From: Owenia fusiformis
Lineage: Eukaryota; Annelida; Polychaeta; Sabellida; Oweniidae
DNA: 31,387 bases
Assembly (NCBI GenBank): GCA_903813345.2
Contig: CAIIXF020000093.1
Location: 1 to 31,387, forward strand
Direction: 5' to 3'
How positions within the stretch are numbered: position 1 is the stretch's first letter; each line of letters starts with the position of its first letter. Position numbers and translations under genes: made by a program. Positions 12,101 through 25,683 of the stretch are shown here, one piece after another. The notes below the pieces were generated by a model. The model searched no databases and was not told the origin of the DNA. It saw nothing but the letters and a program-made list of their open reading frames with translations.

Positions 12101-15100
12101 ACTATAACATCATTTTAGACCATTAATTTCAATTTTAGAGAGAAAAATTTATTTCGTAGCGCTCGTCCGAGGAGGCTCTCATGTTAAGTGTGTCTCGGCC
12201 GGAGACGTGTCATCCCGAGATGACACGAGACATCACCACTCTGTTCAACTTGAACTATAACATCATTTTAGACCATTAATTTCAATTTTAGAGAGAAAAA
12301 TTTATTTCGTAGCGCTCGTCCGAGGAGGCTCTCATGTTAAGTGTGTCTCGGCCGGAGACGTGTCATCCCGAGATGACACGAGACATCACCACTCTGTTCA
12401 ACTTGAACTATAACATCATTTTAGACCATTAATTTCAATTTTAGAGAGAAAAATTTATTTCGTAGCGCTCGTCCGAGGAGGCTCTCATGTTAAGTGTGTC
12501 TCGGCCGGAGACGTGTCATCCCGAGATGACACGAGACATCACCACTCTGTTCAACTTGAACTATAACATCATTTTAGACCATTAATTTCAATTTTAGAGA
12601 GAAAAATTTATTTCGTAGCGCTCGTCCGAGGAGGCTCTCATGTTAAGTGTGTCTCGGCCGGAGACGTGTCATCCCGAGATGACACGAGACATCACCACTC
12701 TGTTCAACTTGAACTATAACATCATTTTAGACCATTAATTTCAATTTTAGAGAGAAAAATTTATTTCGTAGCGCTCGTCCGAGGAGGCTCTCATGTTAAG
12801 TGTGTCTCGGCCGGAGACGTGTCATCCCGAGATGACACGAGACATCACCACTCTGTTCAACTTGAACTATAACATCATTTTAGACCATTAATTTCAATTT
12901 TAGAGAGAAAAATTTATTTCGTAGCGCTCGTCCGAGGAGGCTCTCATGTTAAGTGTGTCTCGGCCGGAGACGTGTCATCCCGAGATGACACGAGACATCA
13001 CCACTCTGTTCAACTTGAACTATAACATCATTTTAGACCATTAATTTCAATTTTAGAGAGAAAAATTTATTTCGTAGCGCTCGTCCGAGGAGGCTCTCAT
13101 GTTAAGTGTGTCTCGGCCGGAGACGTGTCATCCCGAGATGACACGAGACATCACCACTCTGTTCAACTTGAACTATAACATCATTTTAGACCATTAATTT
13201 CAATTTTAGAGAGAAAAATTTATTTCGTAGCGCTCGTCCGAGGAGGCTCTCATGTTAAGTGTGTCTCGGCCGGAGACGTGTCATCCCGAGATGACACGAG
13301 ACATCACCACTCTGTTCAACTTGAACTATAACATCATTTTAGACCATTAATTTCAATTTTAGAGAGAAAAATTTATTTCGTAGCGCTCGTCCGAGGAGGC
13401 TCTCATGTTAAGTGTGTCTCGGCCGGAGACGTGTCATCCCGAGATGACACGAGACATCACCACTCTGTTCAACTTGAACTATAACATCATTTTAGACCAT
13501 TAATTTCAATTTTAGAGAGAAAAATTTATTTCGTAGCGCTCGTCCGAGGAGGCTCTCATGTTAAGTGTGTCTCGGCCGGAGACGTGTCATCCCGAGATGA
13601 CACGAGACATCACCACTCTGTTCAACTTGAACTATAACATCATTTTAGACCATTAATTTCAATTTTAGAGAGAAAAATTTATTTCGTAGCGCTCGTCCGA
13701 GGAGGCTCTCATGTTAAGTGTGTCTCGGCCGGAGACGTGTCATCCCGAGATGACACGAGACATCACCACTCTGTTCAACTTGAACTATAACATCATTTTA
13801 GACCATTAATTTCAATTTTAGAGAGAAAAATTTATTTCGTAGCGCTCGTCCGAGGAGGCTCTCATGTTAAGTGTGTCTCGGCCGGAGACGTGTCATCCCG
13901 AGATGACACGAGACATCACCACTCTGTTCAACTTGAACTATAACATCATTTTAGACCATTAATTTCAATTTTAGAGAGAAAAATTTATTTCGTAGCGCTC
14001 GTCCGAGGAGGCTCTCATGTTAAGTGTGTCTCGGCCGGAGACGTGTCATCCCGAGATGACACGAGACATCACCACTCTGTTCAACTTGAACTATAACATC
14101 ATTTTAGACCATTAATTTCAATTTTAGAGAGAAAAATTTATTTCGTAGCGCTCGTCCGAGGAGGCTCTCATGTTAAGTGTGTCTCGGCCGGAGACGTGTC
14201 ATCCCGAGATGACACGAGACATCACCACTCTGTTCAACTTGAACTATAACATCATTTTAGACCATTAATTTCAATTTTAGAGAGAAAAATTTATTTCGTA
14301 GCGCTCGTCCGAGGAGGCTCTCATGTTAAGTGTGTCTCGGCCGGAGACGTGTCATCCCGAGATGACACGAGACATCACCACTCTGTTCAACTTGAACTAT
14401 AACATCATTTTAGACCATTAATTTCAATTTTAGAGAGAAAAATTTATTTCGTAGCGCTCGTCCGAGGAGGCTCTCATGTTAAGTGTGTCTCGGCCGGAGA
14501 CGTGTCATCCCGAGATGACACGAGACATCACCACTCTGTTCAACTTGAACTATAACATCATTTTAGACCATTAATTTCAATTTTAGAGAGAAAAATTTAT
14601 TTCGTAGCGCTCGTCCGAGGAGGCTCTCATGTTAAGTGTGTCTCGGCCGGAGACGTGTCATCCCGAGATGACACGAGACATCACCACTCTGTTCAACTTG
14701 AACTATAACATCATTTTAGACCATTAATTTCAATTTTAGAGAGAAAAATTTATTTCGTAGCGCTCGTCCGAGGAGGCTCTCATGTTAAGTGTGTCTCGGC
14801 CGGAGACGTGTCATCCCGAGATGACACGAGACATCACCACTCTGTTCAACTTGAACTATAACATCATTTTAGACCATTAATTTCAATTTTAGAGAGAAAA
14901 ATTTATTTCGTAGCGCTCGTCCGAGGAGGCTCTCATGTTAAGTGTGTCTCGGCCGGAGACGTGTCATCCCGAGATGACACGAGACATCACCACTCTGTTC
15001 AACTTGAACTATAACATCATTTTAGACCATTAATTTCAATTTTAGAGAGAAAAATTTATTTCGTAGCGCTCGTCCGAGGAGGCTCTCATGTTAAGTGTGT

Positions 15101-18100
15101 CTCGGCCGGAGACGTGTCATCCCGAGATGACACGAGACATCACCACTCTGTTCAACTTGAACTATAACATCATTTTAGACCATTAATTTCAATTTTAGAG
15201 AGAAAAATTTATTTCGTAGCGCTCGTCCGAGGAGGCTCTCATGTTAAGTGTGTCTCGGCCGGAGACGTGTCATCCCGAGATGACACGAGACATCACCACT
15301 CTGTTCAACTTGAACTATAACATCATTTTAGACCATTAATTTCAATTTTAGAGAGAAAAATTTATTTCGTAGCGCTCGTCCGAGGAGGCTCTCATGTTAA
15401 GTGTGTCTCGGCCGGAGACGTGTCATCCCGAGATGACACGAGACATCACCACTCTGTTCAACTTGAACTATAACATCATTTTAGACCATTAATTTCAATT
15501 TTAGAGAGAAAAATTTATTTCGTAGCGCTCGTCCGAGGAGGCTCTCATGTTAAGTGTGTCTCGGCCGGAGACGTGTCATCCCGAGATGACACGAGACATC
15601 ACCACTCTGTTCAACTTGAACTATAACATCATTTTAGACCATTAATTTCAATTTTAGAGAGAAAAATTTATTTCGTAGCGCTCGTCCGAGGAGGCTCTCA
15701 TGTTAAGTGTGTCTCGGCCGGAGACGTGTCATCCCGAGATGACACGAGACATCACCACTCTGTTCAACTTGAACTATAACATCATTTTAGACCATTAATT
15801 TCAATTTTAGAGAGAAAAATTTATTTCGTAGCGCTCGTCCGAGGAGGCTCTCATGTTAAGTGTGTCTCGGCCGGAGACGTGTCATCCCGAGATGACACGA
15901 GACATCACCACTCTGTTCAACTTGAACTATAACATCATTTTAGACCATTAATTTCAATTTTAGAGAGAAAAATTTATTTCGTAGCGCTCGTCCGAGGAGG
16001 CTCTCATGTTAAGTGTGTCTCGGCCGGAGACGTGTCATCCCGAGATGACACGAGACATCACCACTCTGTTCAACTTGAACTATAACATCATTTTAGACCA
16101 TTAATTTCAATTTTAGAGAGAAAAATTTATTTCGTAGCGCTCGTCCGAGGAGGCTCTCATGTTAAGTGTGTCTCGGCCGGAGACGTGTCATCCCGAGATG
16201 ACACGAGACATCACCACTCTGTTCAACTTGAACTATAACATCATTTTAGACCATTAATTTCAATTTTAGAGAGAAAAATTTATTTCGTAGCGCTCGTCCG
16301 AGGAGGCTCTCATGTTAAGTGTGTCTCGGCCGGAGACGTGTCATCCCGAGATGACACGAGACATCACCACTCTGTTCAACTTGAACTATAACATCATTTT
16401 AGACCATTAATTTCAATTTTAGAGAGAAAAATTTATTTCGTAGCGCTCGTCCGAGGAGGCTCTCATGTTAAGTGTGTCTCGGCCGGAGACGTGTCATCCC
16501 GAGATGACACGAGACATCACCACTCTGTTCAACTTGAACTATAACATCATTTTAGACCATTAATTTCAATTTTAGAGAGAAAAATTTATTTCGTAGCGCT
16601 CGTCCGAGGAGGCTCTCATGTTAAGTGTGTCTCGGCCGGAGACGTGTCATCCCGAGATGACACGAGACATCACCACTCTGTTCAACTTGAACTATAACAT
16701 CATTTTAGACCATTAATTTCAATTTTAGAGAGAAAAATTTATTTCGTAGCGCTCGTCCGAGGAGGCTCTCATGTTAAGTGTGTCTCGGCCGGAGACGTGT
16801 CATCCCGAGATGACACGAGACATCACCACTCTGTTCAACTTGAACTATAACATCATTTTAGACCATTAATTTCAATTTTAGAGAGAAAAATTTATTTCGT
16901 AGCGCTCGTCCGAGGAGGCTCTCATGTTAAGTGTGTCTCGGCCGGAGACGTGTCATCCCGAGATGACACGAGACATCACCACTCTGTTCAACTTGAACTA
17001 TAACATCATTTTAGACCATTAATTTCAATTTTAGAGAGAAAAATTTATTTCGTAGCGCTCGTCCGAGGAGGCTCTCATGTTAAGTGTGTCTCGGCCGGAG
17101 ACGTGTCATCCCGAGATGACACGAGACATCACCACTCTGTTCAACTTGAACTATAACATCATTTTAGACCATTAATTTCAATTTTAGAGAGAAAAATTTA
17201 TTTCGTAGCGCTCGTCCGAGGAGGCTCTCATGTTAAGTGTGTCTCGGCCGGAGACGTGTCATCCCGAGATGACACGAGACATCACCACTCTGTTCAACTT
17301 GAACTATAACATCATTTTAGACCATTAATTTCAATTTTAGAGAGAAAAATTTATTTCGTAGCGCTCGTCCGAGGAGGCTCTCATGTTAAGTGTGTCTCGG
17401 CCGGAGACGTGTCATCCCGAGATGACACGAGACATCACCACTCTGTTCAACTTGAACTATAACATCATTTTAGACCATTAATTTCAATTTTAGAGAGAAA
17501 AATTTATTTCGTAGCGCTCGTCCGAGGAGGCTCTCATGTTAAGTGTGTCTCGGCCGGAGACGTGTCATCCCGAGATGACACGAGACATCACCACTCTGTT
17601 CAACTTGAACTATAACATCATTTTAGACCATTAATTTCAATTTTAGAGAGAAAAATTTATTTCGTAGCGCTCGTCCGAGGAGGCTCTCATGTTAAGTGTG
17701 TCTCGGCCGGAGACGTGTCATCCCGAGATGACACGAGACATCACCACTCTGTTCAACTTGAACTATAACATCATTTTAGACCATTAATTTCAATTTTAGA
17801 GAGAAAAATTTATTTCGTAGCGCTCGTCCGAGGAGGCTCTCATGTTAAGTGTGTCTCGGCCGGAGACGTGTCATCCCGAGATGACACGAGACATCACCAC
17901 TCTGTTCAACTTGAACTATAACATCATTTTAGACCATTAATTTCAATTTTAGAGAGAAAAAATTTATTTCGTAGCGCTCGTCCGAGGAGGCTCTCATGTT
18001 AAGTGTGTCTCGGCCGGAGACGTGTCATCCCGAGATGACACGAGACATCACCACTCTGTTCAACTTGAACTATAACATCATTTTAGACCATTAATTTCAA

Positions 18101-20496
18101 TTTTAGAGAGAAAAATTATTTCGTAGCGCTCGTCCGAGGAGGCTCTCATGTTAAGTGTGTCTCGGCCGGAGACGTGTCATCCCGAGATGACACGAGACAT
18201 CACCACTCTGTTCAACTTGAACTATAACATCATTTTAGACCATTAATTTCAATTTTAGAGAGAAAAATTTATTTCGTAGCGCTCGTCCGAGGAGGCTCTC
18301 ATGTTAAGTGTGTCTCGGCCGGAGACGTGTCATCCCGAGATGACACGAGACATCACCACTCTGTTCAACTTGAACTATAACATCATTTTAGACCATTAAT
18401 TTCAATTTTAGAGAGAAAAATTTATTTCGTAGCGCTCGTCCGAGGAGGCTCTCATGTTAAGTGTGTCTCGGCCGGAGACGTGTCATCCCGAGATGACACG
18501 AGACATCACCACTCTGTTCAACTTGAACTATAACATCATTTTAGACCATTAATTTCAATTTTAGAGAGAAAAATTTATTTCGTAGCGCTCGTCCGAGGAG
18601 GCTCTCATGTTAAGTGTGTCTCGGCCGGAGACGTGTCATCCCGAGATGACACGAGACATCACCACTCTGTTCAACTTGAACTATAACATCATTTTAGACC
18701 ATTAATTTCAATTTTAGAGAGAAAAATTTATTTCGTAGCGCTCGTCCGAGGAGGCTCTCATGTTAAGTGTGTCTCGGCCGGAGACGTGTCATCCCGAGAT
18801 GACACGAGACATCACCACTCTGTTCAACTTGAACTATAACATCATTTTAGACCATTAATTTCAATTTTAGAGAGAAAAATTTATTTCGTAGCGCTCGTCC
18901 GAGGAGGCTCTCATGTTAAGTGTGTCTCGGCCGGAGACGTGTCATCCCGAGATGACACGAGACATCACCACTCTGTTCAACTTGAACTATAACATCATTT
19001 TTAGACCATTAATTTCAATTTTAGAGAGAAAAATTTATTTCGTAGCGCTCGTCCGAGGAGGCTCTCATGTTAAGTGTGTCTCGGCCGGAGACGTGTCATC
19101 CCGAGATGACACGAGACATCACCACTCTGTTCAACTTGAACTATAACATCATTTTAGACCATTAATTTCAATTTTAGAGAGAAAAATTTATTTCGTAGCG
19201 CTCGTCCGAGGAGGCTCTCATGTTAAGTGTGTCTCGGCCGGAGACGTGTCATCCCGAGATGACACGAGACATCACCACTCTGTTCAACTTGAACTATAAC
19301 ATCATTTTAGACCATTAATTTCAATTTTAGAGAGAAAAATTTATTTCGTAGCGCTCGTCCGAGGAGGCTCTCATGTTAAGTGTGTCTCGGCCGGAGACGT
19401 GTCATCCCGAGATGACACGAGACATCACCACTCTGTTCAACTTGAACTATAACATCATTTAGACCATTAATTTCAATTTAGAGAGAAAAATTTATTTCGT
19501 AGCGCTCGTCCGAGGAGGCTCTCATGTTAAGTGTGTCTCGGCCGGAGACGTGTCATCCCGAGATGACACGAGACATCACCACTCTGTTCAACTTGAACTA
19601 TAACATCATTTTAGACCATTAATTTCAATTTTAGAGAGAAAAATTTATTTCGTAGCGCTCGTCCGAGGAGGCTCTCATGTTAAGTGTGTCTCGGCCGGAG
19701 ACGTGTCATCCCGAGATGACACGAGACATCACCACTCTGTTCAACTTGAACTATAACATCATTTTAGACCATTAATTTCAATTTTAGAGAGAAAAATTAT
19801 TTCGTAGCGCTCGTCCGAGGAGGCTCTCATGTTAAGTGTGTCTCGGCCGGAGACGTGTCATCCCGAGATGACACGAGACATCACCACTCTGTTCAACTTG
19901 AACTATAACATCATTTTAGACCATTAATTTCAATTTTAGAGAGGAAAAATTTATTCGTAGCGCTCGTCCGAGGAGGCTCTCATGTTAAGTGTGTCTCGGC
20001 CGGAGACGTGTCATCCCGAGATGACACGAGACATCACCACTCTGTTCAACTTGAACTATAACATCATTTAGACCATTAATTTCAATTTTAGAGAGAAAAA
20101 TTATTTCGTAGCGCTCGTCCGAGGAGGCTCTCATGTTAAGTGTGTCTCGGCCGAGACGTGTCATCCCGAGATGACACGAGACATCACCACTCTGTTCAAC
20201 TTGAACTATAACATCATTTTAGACCATTAATTTCAATTTTAGAGAGAAAAATTTATTTCGTAGCGCTCGTCCGAGGAGGCTCTCATGTTAAGTGTGTCTC
20301 GGCCGGAGACGTGTCATCCCGAGATGACACGAGACATCACCACTCTGTTCAACTTGAACTATAACATCATTTTAGACCATTAATTTCAATTTTAGAGAGA
20401 AAAATTATTTCGTAGCGCTCGTCCGAGGAGGCTCTCATGTTAAGTGTGTCTCGGCCGGAGACGTGTCATCCCGAGATGACACGAGACATCACCACT

Positions 20497-20801
20497 CTGT
20501 TCAACTTGAACTATAACATCATTTTAGACCATTAATTTCAATTTTAGAGAAAAATTAGTTCGTAGCGCTCGTCCCGAGGAGGCTCTCATGTTAAGTGTGT
20601 CTCGGCCGGAGACGTGTCATCCCGAGATGACACGAGACATCACCCACTCTGTTCAACTTGAACGATAACATCATTTTAGACCATTAATTTCAATTTTAGA
20701 GAGAAAAATTTATTTCGTAGCGCTCGTCCGAGGAGGCTCTCATGTTAGTGTGTCTCGGCCGGAGACGTGTCATCCCGAGATGAACACGAGACATCACCAC
20801 T
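20497..20801. repeat. Two heavily altered copies (135 and 136)
   Basis: Copy 135 (20497-20648) loses GA from the gagag run, loses a T, has T-to-G at 20558, gains a C in gtccg, and gains a C in the caccact tail. Copy 136 (20649-20801) has T-to-G at 20664, loses an A from gttaagtg and gains an A in gatgacac. Several changes of mixed type fall within 305 bp while the next two copies are perfect. Confidence 0.85.
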
Positions 20802-22177
20802 CTGTTCAACTTGAACTATAACATCATTTTAGACCATTAATTTCAATTTTAGAGAGAAAAATTTATTTCGTAGCGCTCGTCCGAGGAGGCTCTCATGTTA
20901 AGTGTGTCTCGGCCGGAGACGTGTCATCCCGAGATGACACGAGACATCACCACTCTGTTCAACTTGAACTATAACATCATTTTAGACCATTAATTTCAAT
21001 TTTAGAGAGAAAAATTTATTTCGTAGCGCTCGTCCGAGGAGGCTCTCATGTTAAGTGTGTCTCGGCCGGAGACGTGTCATCCCGAGATGACACGAGACAT
21101 CACCACTCTGTTCAACTTGAACTATAACATCATTTTAGACCATTAATTTCAATTTTAGAGAGAAAATTTATTTCGTAGCGCTCGTCCGAGGAGGCTCTCA
21201 TGTTAAGTGTGTCTCGGCCGGAGACGTGTCATCCCGAGATGACACGAGACATCACCACTCTGTTCAACTTGAACTATAACATCATTTTAGACCATTAATT
21301 TCAATTTTAGAGAGAAAAATTTATTTCGTAGCGCTCGTCCGAGGAGGCTCTCATGTTAAGTGTGTCTCGGCCGGAGACGTGTCATCCCGAGATGACACGA
21401 GACATCACCACTCTGTTCAACTTGAACTATAACATCATTTTAGACCATTAATTTCAATTTTAGAGAGAAAAATTTATTTCGTAGCGCTCGTCCCGAGGAG
21501 GCTCTCATGTTAAGTGTGTCTCGGCCGGAGACGTGTCATCCCGAGATGACACGAGACATCACCACTCTGTTCAACTTGAACTATAACATCATTTTAGACC
21601 ATTAATTTCAATTTTAGAGAGAAAAATTTATTTCGTAGCGCTCGTCCGAGGAGGCTCTCATGTTAAGTGTGTCTCGGCCGGAGACGTGTCATCCCGAGAT
21701 GACACGAGACATCACCACTCTGTTCAACTTGAACTATAACATCATTTTAGACCATTAATTTCATTTTAGAGAGAAAAATTTATTTCGTAGCGCTCGTCCG
21801 AGGAGGCTCTCATGTTAAGTGTGTCTCGGCCGGAGACGTGTCATCCCGAGATGACACGAGACATCACCACTCTGTTCAACTTGAACTATAACATCATTTT
21901 AGACCATTAATTTCAATTTTAGAGAGAAAAATTTATTTCGTAGCGCTCGTCCGAGGAGGCTCTCATGTTAAGTGTGTCTCGGCCGGAGACGTGTCATCCC
22001 GAGATGACACGAGACATCACCACTCTGTTCAACTTGAACTATAACATCATTTTAGACCATTAATTTCAATTTTAGAGAGAAAAATTTATTTCGTAGCGCT
22101 CGTCCGAGGAGGCTCTCATGTTAAGTGTGTCTCGGCCGGAGACGTGTCATCCCGAGATGACACGAGACATCACCACT

Positions 22178-22330
22178 CTGTTCAACTTGAACTATAACAT
22201 CATTTTAGACCATTAATTTCAATTTTAGAGAGAAAAATTATTTCGTAGCGCTCGTCCGAGGAGGCTCTCATGTTAAGTGTGTCTCGGCCGGAGACGTGTC
22301 ATCCCGAGATGACACGAGATCACACACACT
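22178..22330. repeat. Copy 146 with a CA-repeat rearrangement
   Basis: This copy loses a T in the 61-63 run, and its tail is rewritten. Where consensus reads cgagacatcaccact, it reads cgagatcacacacact (22315-22330). The new stretch contains four or more CA dinucleotides and is net one base longer. Local slippage or a base-calling problem in a CA-rich context would both fit. Confidence 0.85.
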
Positions 22331-25223
22331 CTGTTCAACTTGAACTATAACATCATTTTAGACCATTAATTTCAATTTAGAGAGAAAAATTTATTTCGTA
22401 GCGCTCGTCCGAGGAGGCTCTCATGTTAAGTGTGTCTCGGCCGGAGACGTGTCATCCCGAGATGACACGAGACATCACCACTCTGTTCAACTTGAACTAT
22501 AACATCATTTTAGACCATTAATTTCAATTTTAGAGAGAAAAATTTATTTCGTAGCGCTCGTCCCGAGGAGGCTCTCATGTTAAGTGTGTCTCGGCCGGAG
22601 ACGTGTCATCCCGAGATGACACGAGACATCACCACTCTGTTCAACTTGAACTATAACATCATTTTAGACCATTAATTTCAATTTTAGAGAGAAAAATTTA
22701 TTTCGTAGCGCTCGTCCGAGGAGGCTCTCATGTTAAGTGTGTCTCGGCCGGAGACGTGTCATCCCGAGATGACACGAGACATCACCACTCTGTTCAACTT
22801 GAACTATAACATCATTTTAGACCATTAATTTCAATTTAGAGAGAAAAATTTATTTCGTAGCGCTCGTCCGAGGAGGCTCTCATGTTAAGTGTGTCTCGGC
22901 CGGAGACGTGTCATCCCGAGATGACACGAGACATCACCACTCTGTTCAACTTGAACTATAACATCATTTTAGACCATTAATTTCAATTTTAGAGAGAAAA
23001 ATTTATTTCGTAGCGCTCGTCCGAGGAGGCTCTCATGTTAAGTGTGTCTCGGCCGGAGACGTGTCATCCCGAGATGACACGAGACATCACCACTCTGTTC
23101 AACTTGAACTATAACATCATTTTAGACCATTAATTTCAATTTTAGAGAGAAAAATTATTTCGTAGCGCTCGTCCGAGGAGGCTCTCATGTTAAGTGTGTC
23201 TCGGCCGAGACGTGTCATCCGAGATGACACGAGACATCACCACTCTGTTCAACTTGAACTATAACATCATTTTAGACCATTAATTTCAATTTTAGAGAGA
23301 AAAATTTATTTCGTAGCGCTCGTCCGAGGAGGCTCTCATGTTAAGTGTGTCTCGGCCGGAGACGTGTCATCCCGAGATGACACGAGACATCACCACTCTG
23401 TTCAACTTGAACTATAACATCATTTTAGACCATTAATTTCAATTTTAGAGAGAAAATTTATTTCGTAGCGCTCGTCCGAGGAGGCTCTCATGTTAAGTGT
23501 GTCTCGGCCGGAGACGTGTCATCCCGAGATGACACGAGACATCACCACTCTGTTCAACTTGAACTATAACATCATTTTAGACCATTAATTTCAATTTTAG
23601 AGAGAAAATTTATTTCGTAGCGCTCGTCCGAGGAGGCTCTCATGTTAAGTGTGTCTCGGCCGGAGACGTGTCATCCCGAGATGACACGAGACATCACCAC
23701 TCTGTTCAACTTGAACTATAACATCATTTAGACCATTAATTTCAATTTTAGAGAGAAAAATTATTTCGTAGCGCTCGTCCGAGGAGGCTCTCATGTTAAG
23801 TGTGTCTCGGCCGGAGACGTGTCATCCCGAGATGACACGAGACATCACCACTCTGTTCAACTTGAACTATAACATCATTTTAGACCATTAATTTCAATTT
23901 TAGAGAGAAAAATTTATTTCGTAGCGCTCGTCCGAGGAGGCTCTCATGTTAAGTGTGTCTCGGCGGAGACGTGTCATCCCGAGATGACACGAGACATCAC
24001 CACTCTGTTCAACTTGAACTATAACATCATTTTAGACCATTAATTTCAATTTTAGAGAGAAAATTTATTTCGTAGCGCTCGTCCGAGGAGGCTCTCATGT
24101 TAAGTGTGTCTCGGCCGGAGACGTGTCATCCCGAGATGACACGAGACATCACCACTCTGTTCAACTTGAACTATAACATCATTTTAGACCATTAATTTCA
24201 ATTTTAGAGAGAAAAATTTATTTCGTAGCGCTCGTCCGAGGAGGCTCTCATGTTAAGTGTGTCTCGGCCGGAGACGTGTCATCCCGAGATGACACGAGAC
24301 ATCACCACTCTGTTCAACTTGAACTATAACATCATTTTAGACCATTAATTTCAATTTTAGAGAAAAAATTTATTTCGTAGCGCTCGTCCGAGGAGGCTCT
24401 CATGTTAAGTGTGTCTCGGCCGGAGACGTGTCATCCCGAGATGACACGAGACATCACCACTCTGTTCAACTTGAACTATAACATCATTTTAGACCATTAA
24501 TTTCAATTTTAGAGAGAAAAATTTATTTCGTAGCGCTCGTCCGAGGAGGCTCTCATGTTAAGTGTGTCTCGGCCGGAGACGTGTCATCCCGAGATGACAC
24601 GAGACATCACCACTCTGTTCAACTTGAACTATAACATCATTTTAGACCATTAATTTCAATTTTAGAGAGAAAAATTTATTTCGTAGCGCTCGTCCGAGGA
24701 GGCTCTCATGTTAAGTGTGTCTCGGCCGGAGACGTGTCATCCCGAGATGACACGAGACATCACCACTCTGTTCAACTTGAACTATAACATCATTTTAGAC
24801 CATTAATTTCAATTTTAGAGAGAAAAATTATTTCGTAGCGCTCGTCCGAGGAGGCTCTCATGTTAAGTGTGTCTCGGCCGGAGACGTGTCATCCCGAGAT
24901 GACACGAGACATCACCACTCTGTTCAACTTGAACTATAACATCATTTTAGACCATTAATTTCAATTTTAGAGAGAAAAATTTATTTCGTAGCGCTCGTCC
25001 GAGGAGGCTCTCATGTTAAGTGTGTCTCGGCCGAGACGTGTCATCCCGAGATGACACGAGACATCACCACTCTGTTCAACTTGAACTATAACATCATTTT
25101 AGACCATTAATTTCAATTTTAGAGAGAAAATTTATTTCGTAGCGCTCGTCCGAGGAGGCTCTCATGTTAAGTGTGTCTCGGCCGGAGACGTGTCATCCCG
25201 AGATGACACGAGACATCACCACT

Positions 25224-25379
25224 CTGTTCAACTTGAACTATAACATCATTTTAGACCATTAATTTCAATTTTAGAGAGAAAAATTTTTCGTAGCGTAGCG
25301 CTCGTCCGAGGAGGCTCTCATGTTAAGTGTGTCTCGGCCGGAGACGTGTCATCCCGAGATGACACGAGACATCACCACT
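25224..25379. repeat. Copy 166 with a 5-bp duplication
   Basis: This is the longest copy, at 156 bp. The segment after the A-run reads tttttcg in place of tttatttcg, a loss of two bases. It is followed by tagcg twice (25291-25295 and 25296-25300) where consensus has it once. It is the only multi-base tandem duplication in the array and duplicates half of the AGCGCT palindrome region. Confidence 0.85.
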
Positions 25380-25683
25380 CTGTTCAACTTGAACTATAAC
25401 ATCATTTTAGACCATTATTTCAATTTTAGAGAGAAAATTTATTTCGTAGCGCTCGTCCGAGGAGGCTCTCATGTTAAGTGTGTCTCGGCCGGAGACGTGT
25501 CATCCCGAGATGACACGAGACATCACCACTCTGTTCAACTTGAACTATAACATCATTTTAGACCATTAATTTCAATTTTAGAGAGAAAAATTTATTTCGT
25601 AGCGCTCGTCCGAGGAGGCTCTCATGTTAAGTGTGTCTCGGCCGGAGACGTGTCATCCCGAGATGACACGAGACATCACCACT

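Larger units (their letters stand above)
1..17901. repeat. Homogeneous block, copies 1-117
   Basis: All 117 copies read as the same 153 bp by eye, and copy starts never leave the phase 1 + 153n, so there are no net indels. I found no substitution. Identity over 17.9 kb implies very recent amplification or strong homogenisation, or a consensus in which an assembler used the same reads for many copies. Confidence 0.9.

Noticed and set aside
18913-19146. 77-codon open frame
   Set aside because: It exists only because copy 125 has one extra T in the TTTT at monomer 26-29, which shifts the 32-residue frame into another frame that stays open until 19146. It is satellite sequence with no domain.
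25320-25550. 76-codon open frame
   Set aside because: It arises from two one-base losses of A in copy 167 (cattattt, and the shortened A-run), which bypass the usual TAA. It is the same satellite words in shifted frames, not a gene.
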